A stretch of 64,000 nucleotides of DNA, taken from positions 1-64,000 of the forward strand of contig JAQBYD010000005.1 in assembly GCA_027623315.1 (NCBI GenBank), given 5' to 3'. The notes beneath the pieces are model-generated. The model made no database searches and was not told the origin of the DNA. It saw nothing but the letters and a program-made list of their open reading frames with translations. Shown piece by piece: positions 32,001-41,600 of the stretch (within the stretch, counting starts at the first letter, position 1; every line of letters starts with the position of its first letter). The translations under genes and the position numbers were made by a program. The stretch is from Verrucomicrobiota bacterium. GTDB lineage: Bacteria; Verrucomicrobiota; Kiritimatiellia; CAJWTS01.

Positions 32001-34785
32001 TGTCGATGTGGGCGGGATTAGCGGACTCGGAAGCGTGATCATCTCGGTCAATGCAAGTGCGGTGACCGACTTTTCCGGGAATCCCAACCCGGCGGTGGGT
32101 CCGTTCATCTTCGTGGTGCCCCTCGTGCAGTCGGTGTTCTTTGATGATATGGAGCAAGGCGTGGGGGACTGGCTCGCCCAGGAGGAGGATGTCACCGAGA
32201 TTATAAGTTCCGGATGGGAGTGGGGGCCTCCGACAGGGATCGGGGGGCCGCCATCCGCTTACAGTGGCGCTAGTTGCTGGGGCGTCTACCTTGGCGACGG
32301 CGGCACCTACAGTAATTTCGCGAATACATGGCTGCAGGCTCCACCGCTTCACGTGGGTGACGATCCTTCGGTCGAATTCCGGCTGTGGAAGGATACCGAG
32401 GCGGGCTATGACTTTCTGTATGTTGAAGTCTCCAAGGGCCAGGGCTGGGACCGCGTCGCTGCTTTCAGTGGATACTCCGGTGCCTGGCAGTTGATACAAC
32501 TCGAATTGGATGAAGATACCTATGCGAACGAGACGATTTATGTTCGATTCCGCTTGGTGGCGGACGCATCGCTCAGCTTCTTCCATGGCGCCTACGTGGA
32601 TGACTTTGCGATCCAGAGCCGTCGCGCGGATGGACTGTGGGTGCAGGCATACCTTCCGTTAAATGCGGCGCCCTCGACGATTAACCCCATCGGATTCACG
32701 CTATACAATACATCCACGCAGACATTCCCGGATGTGCAGGCACACGTCAGTACTCTCAATACCGGCGCGAGCGTGCCGGGCCTTGATACGATCGACTACG
32801 GTGATCTCCTCGCCGGAGCGCTGACGAACGGCTCCGGCACCGTGAACCTTTCGCTCGCGGATGCGTCCCAGTTTGTTGGCCCGACCGTATTCCTGGTCTA
32901 TTCCGTCACGAGTTCCGCGGGGTACGCCGCGACGCAATTCCTGCCGTTCGAGGTGATCGGGATTCCGTTTACCGTCGGTGCGCATGTCCTGAGGGCGAGG
33001 TCATCCGGCAGCGTCAGCGATTGGCAGGGGGAGCCCCTGCAGGGCAATGGCGGTGTCGGGTCTGCAGTCTTCCAGCTTATCGGCGCCGGCAGCAACGGGT
33101 CGCCCGACCCACCGCGCGCGGACGGCGGCGTAACCGGCGACGATGCGCTCCTATACAGTGTGTCACCATTGTCCGCGATCGGGCGCTTCGGAGAGGGCGC
33201 CGGCATCCCGGAGGATGAGGGGCAATTCTCCAAGATCTTCCACCATAATCTTGGCAGTGGCTCCAAGGTGTTTGTTCGGGCGTGGGACGGAGCCAGCTTT
33301 CTCGGATCGGTCGCCTACGGCGATTCCAGCCGCTTCACACTGACCGGGGAGTCCTTGCTGGAGCATGATTTTGGCTCTTGGAATGTGATTAATCCAACCG
33401 ATGATCTTCGCGACACCAATGGGGACGGTGTGCCGGACAGTTACTATATTGCGGCTGGCCAGAATCCGTTTGCGTCCGGGGGTCTCTCGCTGGTGTGGGC
33501 GCCCTCTCCAGGATCGAGTGTGGTCAGTGGCTTGTCCAGACCTGGGCGTGTTGCCGCCACCGCTACGCACGTCTACATCGCGGATACGCGTCACGACCGC
33601 GTCCTCGTAGCCAGTCTTTCACTGGATACGATCATTCAGAGCTATGGTTCGTTCGGCACCGGCGACGGGCAGTTCGCTTGGCCCGAGGGTTTAACATACG
33701 ATCCCGCCAGTGGCCGACTGTACGTCGCTGACACAAAGAACGATCGGGTCGTGGCCCTCAATATCAGTGGATCGGGGCTGCTCTCGTTCAACTTCGCCTT
33801 TAACGGTACCGCGAGTCCGGTGGGGGCACTGAATACCCCTTACGATGTGGCCACGGATTCCTCGGGCAACATCTATGTTACGGATACGGACAATAACCAG
33901 ATCCAGAAGTTCAACAAACTGGGCGAGTATCTGGATTCGGCCGGCGGATACTATAAGCCGAGCGGAATCGCCGTCGACAGCGCGGATCGTGTGATTGTCG
34001 CGGATACGGATCACCACCAGGTGAAAGTTCTGGACACCGATCTGGACAGCATCATTACCTTCGGCAGCCTCGGTACGGCGATCGGCGAACTGCAGCGCCC
34101 GATCGGTATTGGCATCGGTATCGGCGACCGCATCTACGTGGTTGAACAGGTTAATCATCGCATTCAGATCTTTAGCGCCGCACCGACCCCGACCTCGCTG
34201 GGCGCGTACAAGCCTCCCAGCGGCGCACACGGCGGTGGCGACGACGAGTTGCGCCTTCCGCAGGGCGCCTGGCCCGTTCTCACCGGTGATCGGCACCTCG
34301 TGTATGTCGCTGACTCGTGGAACGATCGGGTTAAGTGCATGGAACTGATCACGGATGGCGATCAAGACGGTATGGAAGACCTCTGGGAGGACCGGAACGG
34401 TCTGGACAGCACGATCGACGACTCGCTCCTCGACAAGGATCTGGACGGAGTCAGCAACGTCGGCGAGTACCGCTTCGGCTCCGATCCCGACAACCCGACG
34501 TCGTTCCCCTTCTCGACGGATGGTGGCAACGAGCAGTTCTTTGTCCGCGCGGTGGCACTTGGCGCGGGTGGCTCCGGTCATGCGGCCGAGGGCAGCCGCG
34601 GCGTCGTATTCAGCTTTGACGCTTCCGAGAGCGGCATCTACGAGATCCAGCATTGCGACGACATTGCCGGCGGCGCCTGGAACGCCGGAACGCTCGTCTA
34701 CGCGGATGCAGACGGCGTGATTACCGTGACCAATTCCGTGCCGAACTCGAGCCGTTTCTTCCGTGTTCGGTGGTTGAATCCGTAA
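29056..34785 (+). CDS. Giant secreted M4 (thermolysin-type) metallopeptidase with NHL repeats
   Basis: A 1909-aa secreted protein. It has a signal peptide (VMGLVLVSCTAALG), then FTP/PepSY-like propeptide regions (~100-270). The M4 catalytic domain follows, with the zinc motif HELSH at ~413 and the third ligand Glu in ALNESFSD at ~435. The M4 C-terminal helical domain includes HFNSGVQNFFFYLL. Further on come beta-sandwich regions (~640-1440), a calcium-binding DTNGDGVPD segment (~1450), six or so NHL/beta-propeller repeats (~1480-1760), a TSP3-like DGDQDGMEDLWEDRNGLD and a C-terminal domain ending FFRVRWLNP. M4 enzymes are normally 500-800 aa; fusion to NHL repeats is unusual. It is co-oriented with the ECF gene and overlaps the next gene by one base (TAATG). 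Confidence 0.88.
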   Translation: MSRSISRDKIIAAVMGLVLVSCTAALGIDRHAESEGHFLFVSPDSSAVQQIPFTTVVARAEIARGFTGLSVRWHADRGVPSSISGEDLLASVGDAPGATPSSDAITLLTELEELYGIQDANQEFEVERVSVSSDGCHHVRLRQLHQAVRVAGASLIVHFGADGKARRVNGRYRPIQNVPSIPRLTPDQITQIAQKNLAAIGLGGGVLAKAPALCVWASAPTPFLAYELTISRAAAGGMPEKWRYVIDALTGEVRVRFNDIKHVDPPSEFSGTPATISGEVLAGEGGAVTAIAGWRENTSVHYLTSFSNLWQVLNAGSEVIYSDGDTYAFRPTSDWGASDPVEMSAAVNVNSVQTYFRDIHGRDSYDDFGTMIPALVHFGVSFVNAFWDGESMVFGDGDGIAANSLAVLDITGHELSHAVTEYSANLIYAYESGALNESFSDIFGALIEFYAQPDGRANYPDAVPGTADWLMGEDTWLESTALRDMRNPGSTETLSEGSQQPSRYLGTDWFEGAGDNGGVHFNSGVQNFFFYLLVEGGAGDNDGLAYDIDGVGLSAAEQIAYLTLTEYLFPSAEYADVAEAWIAAAEELDEQGVTTNASFAAIEAWAACGVLELGICTPPEGFSAGLDLNSYELFPTSKVYTLTNPTDTNLYWGITTADPWVTVSETGILQAAFTMTNVTVGLDYDIITNFPAGLYTSEVVFANDVLDTRTFERPVVVRVGENYRFQSGVMDWVDPSAGGHVLIVHVPNEDAITIPTAFDLSYYGETFTNLHVAREGLIGLLPEPSRGVENEDLPSLLMPDALICPYWDDLASHHLPGAVYYGVVGSPPNRAMVISWLTVPHAADSSERFSFQVLIHEAVTNEENDITFQYLDCRQDNAAIGGGRSATIGLEDQGGVMARRVSFNGQVPIANDDAIHFSTSLAPDVVDPTGRFAVHQYAQGSVTFELRFNEFVRGLELSDFTLTGSAPGATIQSVSHGGSRYLVDVGGISGLGSVIISVNASAVTDFSGNPNPAVGPFIFVVPLVQSVFFDDMEQGVGDWLAQEEDVTEIISSGWEWGPPTGIGGPPSAYSGASCWGVYLGDGGTYSNFANTWLQAPPLHVGDDPSVEFRLWKDTEAGYDFLYVEVSKGQGWDRVAAFSGYSGAWQLIQLELDEDTYANETIYVRFRLVADASLSFFHGAYVDDFAIQSRRADGLWVQAYLPLNAAPSTINPIGFTLYNTSTQTFPDVQAHVSTLNTGASVPGLDTIDYGDLLAGALTNGSGTVNLSLADASQFVGPTVFLVYSVTSSAGYAATQFLPFEVIGIPFTVGAHVLRARSSGSVSDWQGEPLQGNGGVGSAVFQLIGAGSNGSPDPPRADGGVTGDDALLYSVSPLSAIGRFGEGAGIPEDEGQFSKIFHHNLGSGSKVFVRAWDGASFLGSVAYGDSSRFTLTGESLLEHDFGSWNVINPTDDLRDTNGDGVPDSYYIAAGQNPFASGGLSLVWAPSPGSSVVSGLSRPGRVAATATHVYIADTRHDRVLVASLSLDTIIQSYGSFGTGDGQFAWPEGLTYDPASGRLYVADTKNDRVVALNISGSGLLSFNFAFNGTASPVGALNTPYDVATDSSGNIYVTDTDNNQIQKFNKLGEYLDSAGGYYKPSGIAVDSADRVIVADTDHHQVKVLDTDLDSIITFGSLGTAIGELQRPIGIGIGIGDRIYVVEQVNHRIQIFSAAPTPTSLGAYKPPSGAHGGGDDELRLPQGAWPVLTGDRHLVYVADSWNDRVKCMELITDGDQDGMEDLWEDRNGLDSTIDDSLLDKDLDGVSNVGEYRFGSDPDNPTSFPFSTDGGNEQFFVRAVALGAGGSGHAAEGSRGVVFSFDASESGIYEIQHCDDIAGGAWNAGTLVYADADGVITVTNSVPNSSRFFRVRWLNP

Positions 34786-35459
34786 TGAGTCAAGCCTTGG
34801 TCAAATCCATGCACAGTGGCAGCCCCAAAGTAGAAGCGGCGTCCCGCCGCTTTCCAGCACTCATATCAGGACTCATATCAGCACTCATGGCGCGTTCCGT
34901 GAAAGAAAGCGGCGGGACGCCGCTTCTACTTTGGGGCGAAGCTCGGACACTTGGATGGTTCGGGACCGCACTTCTCGTGACCGCGTTGCTTGTACCACCC
35001 GCCAGGGCTATCGCCGAAGACACGGCGACCACCCCTCCGCCCACGCGCACTTTCAACGACGTGAAGGACCAGTTGAACGCCATGGTTGCGGAAGAGCGCG
35101 AGTCCGTGAAGAAGAGCCGCGAGATGGTCGCCGGGATTTCACGATTGGGCGTCCGCGAGTTGAAAATTCGCGACCGGATCCTGGCGGCGGACCCGCAGTT
35201 GAAAGCGCTCAGCAAGAGTGGCGGCGACGCCGAATCCGGGCAAGAGCGCGGTTCGCGTGAGAAGATTCTCGAGCGCCGCCTGCGCGAGAAGAGCGAAGTG
35301 TTGGCTTCGATGATGGATGAGAAACAGGCCCTCATCGACGAACATGCGAAGCTCCAGCTCAAGATTAACGACCTGAGACAGCAGAAAGACTCTCTTTTTG
35401 AAGAGGTGCGTCCGAAAGGCCCCGAAAAGGCGGCGGGAGCCTCCAACGCTAAGCCTTGA
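34785..35459 (+). CDS. Second exported coiled-coil protein, repeat inserted near its N-terminus
   Basis: A 224-aa protein starting at an ATG that overlaps the M4 gene stop (TAATG). A hydrophobic export segment (FGTALLVTALLVPPARAIAE) lies unusually deep, at ~60-80. The first ~50 residues are largely encoded by a 114-bp inverted repeat, which explains this. Residues ~150-205 form a coiled coil (LERRLREKSEVLASMMDEKQ, LQLKINDLRQQKDSLFEEV). A downstream ATG (MARSVKESGG) inside the repeat is an alternative start. Like the 28411 gene it is a signal-plus-coiled-coil protein of unknown role, and the two frame the M4 gene. Confidence 0.75.
   Translation: MSQALVKSMHSGSPKVEAASRRFPALISGLISALMARSVKESGGTPLLLWGEARTLGWFGTALLVTALLVPPARAIAEDTATTPPPTRTFNDVKDQLNAMVAEERESVKKSREMVAGISRLGVRELKIRDRILAADPQLKALSKSGGDAESGQERGSREKILERRLREKSEVLASMMDEKQALIDEHAKLQLKINDLRQQKDSLFEEVRPKGPEKAAGASNAKP
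34823..34936. repeat. Perfect 32-bp inverted repeat element (114 bp) inside a CDS
   Basis: The left arm 34823-34854 (CCCCAAAGTAGAAGCGGCGT...) and right arm 34905-34936 (...CCGCTTCTACTTTGGGG) are exact reverse complements over 32 bp, separated by 50 bp. The element length is divisible by three (38 codons), so the reading frame is kept. A similar core, GGTAGAAGCGGCGTCTAAGG, lies near 11944 upstream of pgsA. Confidence 0.85.
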
Positions 35460-35623
35460 ACCGTCAGCCCTGAACTTATGCTTGAAAACGCTCGAGGTTC
35501 TGGTATTTGAGCTCTCTTACATGGCAATTTTTCTCAGAATTGGTGCATAGATCACCACCCGGCGGCAACTGGTATATAGAGAGCAAGATAGGTCTGTAGG
35601 GAAATTCGCAATCTTGAGATAGC

Positions 35624-38600
35624 ATGAAATTTGATACAAAGACTACCATCGCGATGGTTGCGGTGCTGCTTGGCTTCAGCAGTGCCCAGGTGCATGCACT
35701 AGAGACGATCTCGCTGAGCGCCAACCCATCCAGCGGGGGTGATGTCTCAATCATCAATATTTCTGACGGCTCTGCCTCCGGGCAGGGCTACTTTGTGCAG
35801 GACACCAGCGCCACGGCCAGCGACACGATCAATATCGAAGCGATTGCCGCCGCCGGTTTTTCGTTTGTTCGTTGGAATGTGATTCTGGGTTCGGGCATCA
35901 TCTCGAATGCTAACGAGAGTATCGCGAACCTTACGTTCCTCGCGGATGGCGCAAATCACAGCATCCAGGCCCTCTTCGAGCTCACGCCCGCAACGATCAT
36001 TGTCAGCGCGGACGGCACGCCGCCGAACGGCTCGGTCCTCATCGAAAATATCAGCGAGGCATTGATCGTGGGCCCATCGAATACGGTTCAACTGATTGAT
36101 GTAGATATCGGTGAAGTCATTCGCGTCACGGCCTTTCCGTCCAACGGGTTCGTCTTCTCCCAGTGGACCGGGCTCACTCCATTTTCCGGTGAGCCCAACC
36201 CCGCTACGTTTAACGGTGACGGGAACAACTACAGTTTCACGGCCGTCTTCGTGCCGGTGCCCCCGAGCCAGGTGCAGTATAACATTATCTCGGTGAACTC
36301 CCTGGGCGAGACGGTCGGTGATCCTCAACCGCATGTCGGTCTGGCGCTTGTGGATGAAGACTCCTTCCAGAGTGCCAGCGTAACGTCGCCGCACCCGGAC
36401 CCGACCGAGCCGGAGGGCAAGCGTTCGGTCGTGAATGGCTGGAGCGCGATTGGATCAGCCCCGGCGGCCGGCACCGGTGACAACGTGCCGCAGTTTCAGA
36501 TCACGGCGGATACGGTGGTGACCTGGAGTTGGACCCTGCAGTTCGGTTTGACGCTTACGGTTGATGGTAACGGCACGGCCGTCGCTTCGCCCGGTGCGAT
36601 CGACGAGAACTGGTATACAGAAGGGACCGTCGTCTCGCTAGAGGCCTTCGCCGATGCCGGGGAGGAATTTCAGTTCTGGGGTGGCGATATCAACAGCCTG
36701 CAGCCGACGGCGAGCGTCGTCATGGCTTCAAGCAAGGACGTGACGGCCGTTTTTGGCGCTCCTCTAGATCGCGACGGCGACGGCATGCCCGACGGTTGGG
36801 AGGATAAACATGGTCTGGACCCGCTGAACGCTGACGGCCTCGAAGGTGCTTTCGGCGACCCGGACGGCGATGATCTTCCCAATATCCAGGAGTACTTCAT
36901 CTCGCTCGATGTCACCAACGCGCTTTTTGAGATCAGTCCGGTCAATGCGGACAGCGACGGGGACGGGATGGATGATGGATACGAAGCGCTGTTTATCGGT
37001 TCATCGAGTAACTCCGGCGCCTCGATCAATAGTATAGCACCGGTTTCCATCATCGGGGAGAACGGTCCCAGCGGCAATCCTGACGGCGACTTTCTATGGA
37101 ATACGCAGACTGGATACGAAACCGAGATCGGACTGCAGAATCTTCAGGAATACCTCGGCCCGGACGGGATCGCTCCGGGTATCTTTACGAACATTACCGT
37201 CGGCCTCAACAGCGGGCGTATTGTGAACAAGCGGGTGGAAAATCCGGATGACAGTGACCCTGCCGATCAGAGCTTCTCCAATACAACGGATTCTGAGATC
37301 GGCGGCACAGGTCTGCTCGAGGGTGACGGCTTTGACGATGGCTTCGAGTACTCGTGGGACCAATGGCAGGCCGTGCATGGTGGCGATCCGGTATTCGACC
37401 CTCTCAACCACCGCGTTCCGGATCGCTTCGGCGAACCGGCACTGCCGCTTTCAGTCGCCGTGCACGACTTCAACGGAGACGGGTTTCTGGACATGGCCGT
37501 CGCCAATTCCGGGCAGGAGACGGTGACCATTCTGCCGGGCATTGAAGGTGGTGGGTTTGAGGCCGTTGCGATGACCATCGACGTTGGCGCGACGCCCGTG
37601 GCCCTGGAGCAGATCGATGCGGATGGTGTCGGAGATTCGGACGATATCGTGGTCGTGAACCAGGGCGACAACACTGTCTCGATCCTGATCCACAGCAACG
37701 AGCTTTTCTACCTCGACCCGACTGATTATCCGGTAGGCGGGACGCCCACCGCGCTTGTCGTCGCTGATTTTAATGATGACGGCAAGGATGACTTTGCCGT
37801 CGCGAACGGCGCGGGTAACTCGGTGTCGGTGTATACGAATGTCGGTGATCCAGAGGGAACGTTCGCCTTGTCCGATACGGTTGCCGTCGGGAACAATCCA
37901 TCATCGCTCGACGCCGGGGCGGTGTTCAGCGAGGTGGATTCGGGAACGAACGATCTCGTCGTAGCCAACGCTGATGACGACAGTGTCTCCGTGCTTCAGA
38001 ACAACGGAGATGCGACCTTCACGGTATTCGGCTCGTTCCCGGTTGGCGACGATCCGCGTAGCATCGTGTTGCGTGCGTTCGAGGGAGGCACATTCGTTGG
38101 CGAAGATTTGGTTGTCGATCCGATTAATGACGTGGCCGTAGCCTGTTTCGGATCGGATGATGTACGCAGTTACCGCGGCGACGGCGCCGGGGGCTTTACG
38201 GCTGAAACCATCGCTTTCATCGGTGAGAATCGCGGCCCGCGACATCTCGCGAGCGGCCACTTCAACTCGGAGATCCCGACGCCGAACTTCGACCTCGACC
38301 TCGTCGTTGTCAACCAACGCGTCGACTCGGCGAGTACCCTTCTCGGCTCTGCGCTGGATCATGCGTTCTTTCTGGCGTTTACCGTAGACACCGGACCGAC
38401 GCCGGTGTGGGTCGAGGTCATTGATCTGAACGGTGACGGGCTCGATGACGTGGTGATTGTCACGCGTGACAACGATACCGTCGCGACATACCTTGGCGGC
38501 GGCGATTCCACACTCTCGGCCCTGAACGTCTTTAACACGGCCGACCGGGTCACAGACCGGCGCTTTAACCCGGGTGACATTCACACGCTTCCACCCGATT

Positions 38601-41600
38601 TTGGCCGGTCGGACTATGATTTGCAGTACAATCCGGAGACCGGTGGCGTGGGTCAGTGGCTGTCTGATGATTTGGAGTACAATGCCTGGAACTTGGCGAC
38701 GAATTCCATTCTGCGAACGGACTTTCCGAATCGCCGACGCTGCTCGCATCCATTTTTCTGGGACGCTGATTTCGACCGCATGCCAGACGGATGGGAAATG
38801 GCTTTTGGGTATGATCCGTGGGACCGCGATACGGACGACAATGCCCCGGACGACGGGGATGAGAATCCCGACGGGGACTGGTTCGCCCAGACGGTCGCTA
38901 CCAACGATCTCACCGGTGAGGCCGAGACGATCTACCACCACGACGTTTTGCTGGCCAACGATTTCAACCCCTTCACCGGGTATGGGTGGCTCTTACCTAC
39001 GCTCGCCGCTGCCGGGCCCGATACGGTTCAGTATGTGAACTATGAAGAGCTGATCGGCCCACGCCGCATGGCTGCCATAACCGCGAATGACCCGGATGAT
39101 ACGGCGACACATCCATTGAAGGTCGACACCGACGGTGACGGTATATGGGACGGGTGGGAGTGGTACGTTGGACTGGATGCCCGGGTGGCCGGGGACCAGG
39201 AATCTGATCGAGACGGGGACGGTCTGATCGATCTCGATGAGTTCCGCAGCTTCAACACCTCGTCCAACAACCAGGCGGCGCTGACCCCACTCGTGGAGTG
39301 GGGCAATAAGATCGCCCCGACGGATCCGTTTGATGGCGACACCGACTGGGATCAGGTAGGTGATGGCGGTGAGCGCGCGGCGTTTAACTTTGCCGCGCTC
39401 GATGGGAAGTTCAACCCGGTGGTTGACGAAGACACCGGGGAAGTCACCTACTTTCACTTTACCGGCGGAGGACTGAATCCCACGACCGCAGACACCGACG
39501 GTGACTTTTTGCCCGACGCATGGGAAGTGCGCTATGCGGGGGCTCCGGGCGGTACGGACGAAGTAGCGGCTATCGAAGGCGGCATGGATGGGACCGGCGC
39601 TGACGCCCTGACCGATTCCGATGGGGATGGCCTGCTCAACTACCAGGAGTACATGATCAGTGCGGTCTATCACTGGCAGCGCGCGTACAACAGCGGAGCC
39701 GCGGCCTGGACGCCCAATCGGGGCCTCTACGGCTACGAGCCGTATGACTTCTTCGATCCGGCTCTGTCAGACGGAGGCGAGGTCTTTGTGGGGCCGGGCG
39801 GGCGCGCACCAAAGACCTGGGACCCGCACTTCATGGTCAACGCATTTGTCCCCTTCACCTTCGTGACGGGCGTTCCGCCTGAATTGTGTTTCTCCTCGAC
39901 GGACCCGCGCGACATCGACAGCGACCTGGATGGGATGGATGACTTCTGGGAGGTCTTCCACGGCTTGAATCCGATATTCGGCGTTGAGGATGTGCTGGCG
40001 AGCAAGATCCTGTGCCCAATCCGCATCATCGTACCGCCGCCACTCACGCTCGCCGATATCGATGTGCGCATCTCCCCGTGGGTGTCGGGAAGACCCTTTA
40101 TCGATGTCGATCAAGACGAGATCGGCAATATCTACGAAGCCGTCGTGCCCGATTCCACCGTGCCGCCGCCGTTTCATCACACCGATCCAAGCCCTTTCTG
40201 GATGACAGATACCAGCGATCCCGAGAGTCATGTCAATCTATACTACTGGCTGGGCAATACGTTCGGATTTCCGGTTGACTGGTGGTTCTGGGATACGCCG
40301 GGCCAAGCCTTCCCGATCCCGATTGCAGCACCGACGTACCTGTTCAGCTTCGAGATCAATGAGGGATTCGACACCGATAACGACAATATCGCGGACATCG
40401 CTGAGATTGTGGGTCAACCGACCTCGCCGGGAGCCACCGATCCCCAGTCGAGCGAATCTCCCATCAAGCGGCGTGCGATGTATCTGAACGGCAACGCCCT
40501 GGTGAGGACACGGCATGACTACTTCCAGGAGCCCGAGGATCTGCGCACCTTCAGTGTGGAGTGCTGGTCGCGATCCGAGAATCCGGGGGCGGGACACCCG
40601 CAGATTCTGGTCGAACGTCCTATGAACGTTTTGAACCTTAATGTGATGGACTTTTCGCCGGGCATCCGTGCCAACTTCCGCATAGGATTGAACGAGAACG
40701 GTGCGCCGTTCGCCTTGTATCACGGCTCAACAAAGGACATCATATTCGTTGTGGCGCAGGCGTCTCCCGCCTTCACCCCGCTCGCGAATGAGTGGTGTCA
40801 CATTGCTGCGACCTATGGCGGATCGGTGCAGAGCAACGGTTTCTGGGTGGGCAAACTCACGCTGTATGTGGATGGGGAGATCGCCGCGCAGACCCCTTCG
40901 TCTGAGATTCCTGTTAACGGTTGGTTCGGCCCCCTGTCGGAGGACTTTCTCGACGTGGGATTCATCGTTCCCGCTCCAATCGTGATGGGTGCTGAAGACA
41001 GAAATCCCAGTGGGTGGATCGATAACGAGCAGGCGTGGATCGGCGTCCCGCGAGGGCTGAATAACGAGGCCGTGAATGGACCGCCGGCACCTACAAATTT
41101 CTTCCAGGGATGGATTGACGAGGTCCGAATCTGGGACGGCGAACTGACCCAGATAGAGGTTCGCTCCAATATGATGAACCGTTTCACGCGAGCCGACGTG
41201 ATGAAGCACGTCATTGATCTCGGGGAAGTGAACACGACAAACAACATCTTTACTTTCGTCATGACCAATCTGCTCTATTCCTTTGGTTTCGATGACCTTC
41301 CAGACCCGGATCACAGCCCCGTGGCCCCGGACGGATTCGCGTTTCTCAATGGTCGGCCGACAGATCACATCAATGTGCGGTGGTGGGGGCAGTCCGCTCT
41401 GCGGTCTACGGCATACGACGAGTATCGCTACATCCCGTGGCTTGAGAACAAGGTGAATCATTTTCCGCGGACGCCTCCGCATGATACGGCGACGATCGCG
41501 GGTCTGGTCAGCAATGTTTTTCTCAATAACGCTGAACCCTATGGCTTCCGCTATCTACATGGCATTCGCTATGGCCTGGAGCACAACATCTGGCAGGCGG

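Noticed and set aside
33691-34653. 320-aa minus-strand ORF
   Set aside because: It is antisense to the NHL-repeat part of the M4 protein; repetitive GC-rich coding DNA often leaves such long shadow frames.
37901-38941. 346-aa minus-strand ORF
   Set aside because: It is antisense to the VCBS repeats of the 2860-aa protein and lacks any family motif.
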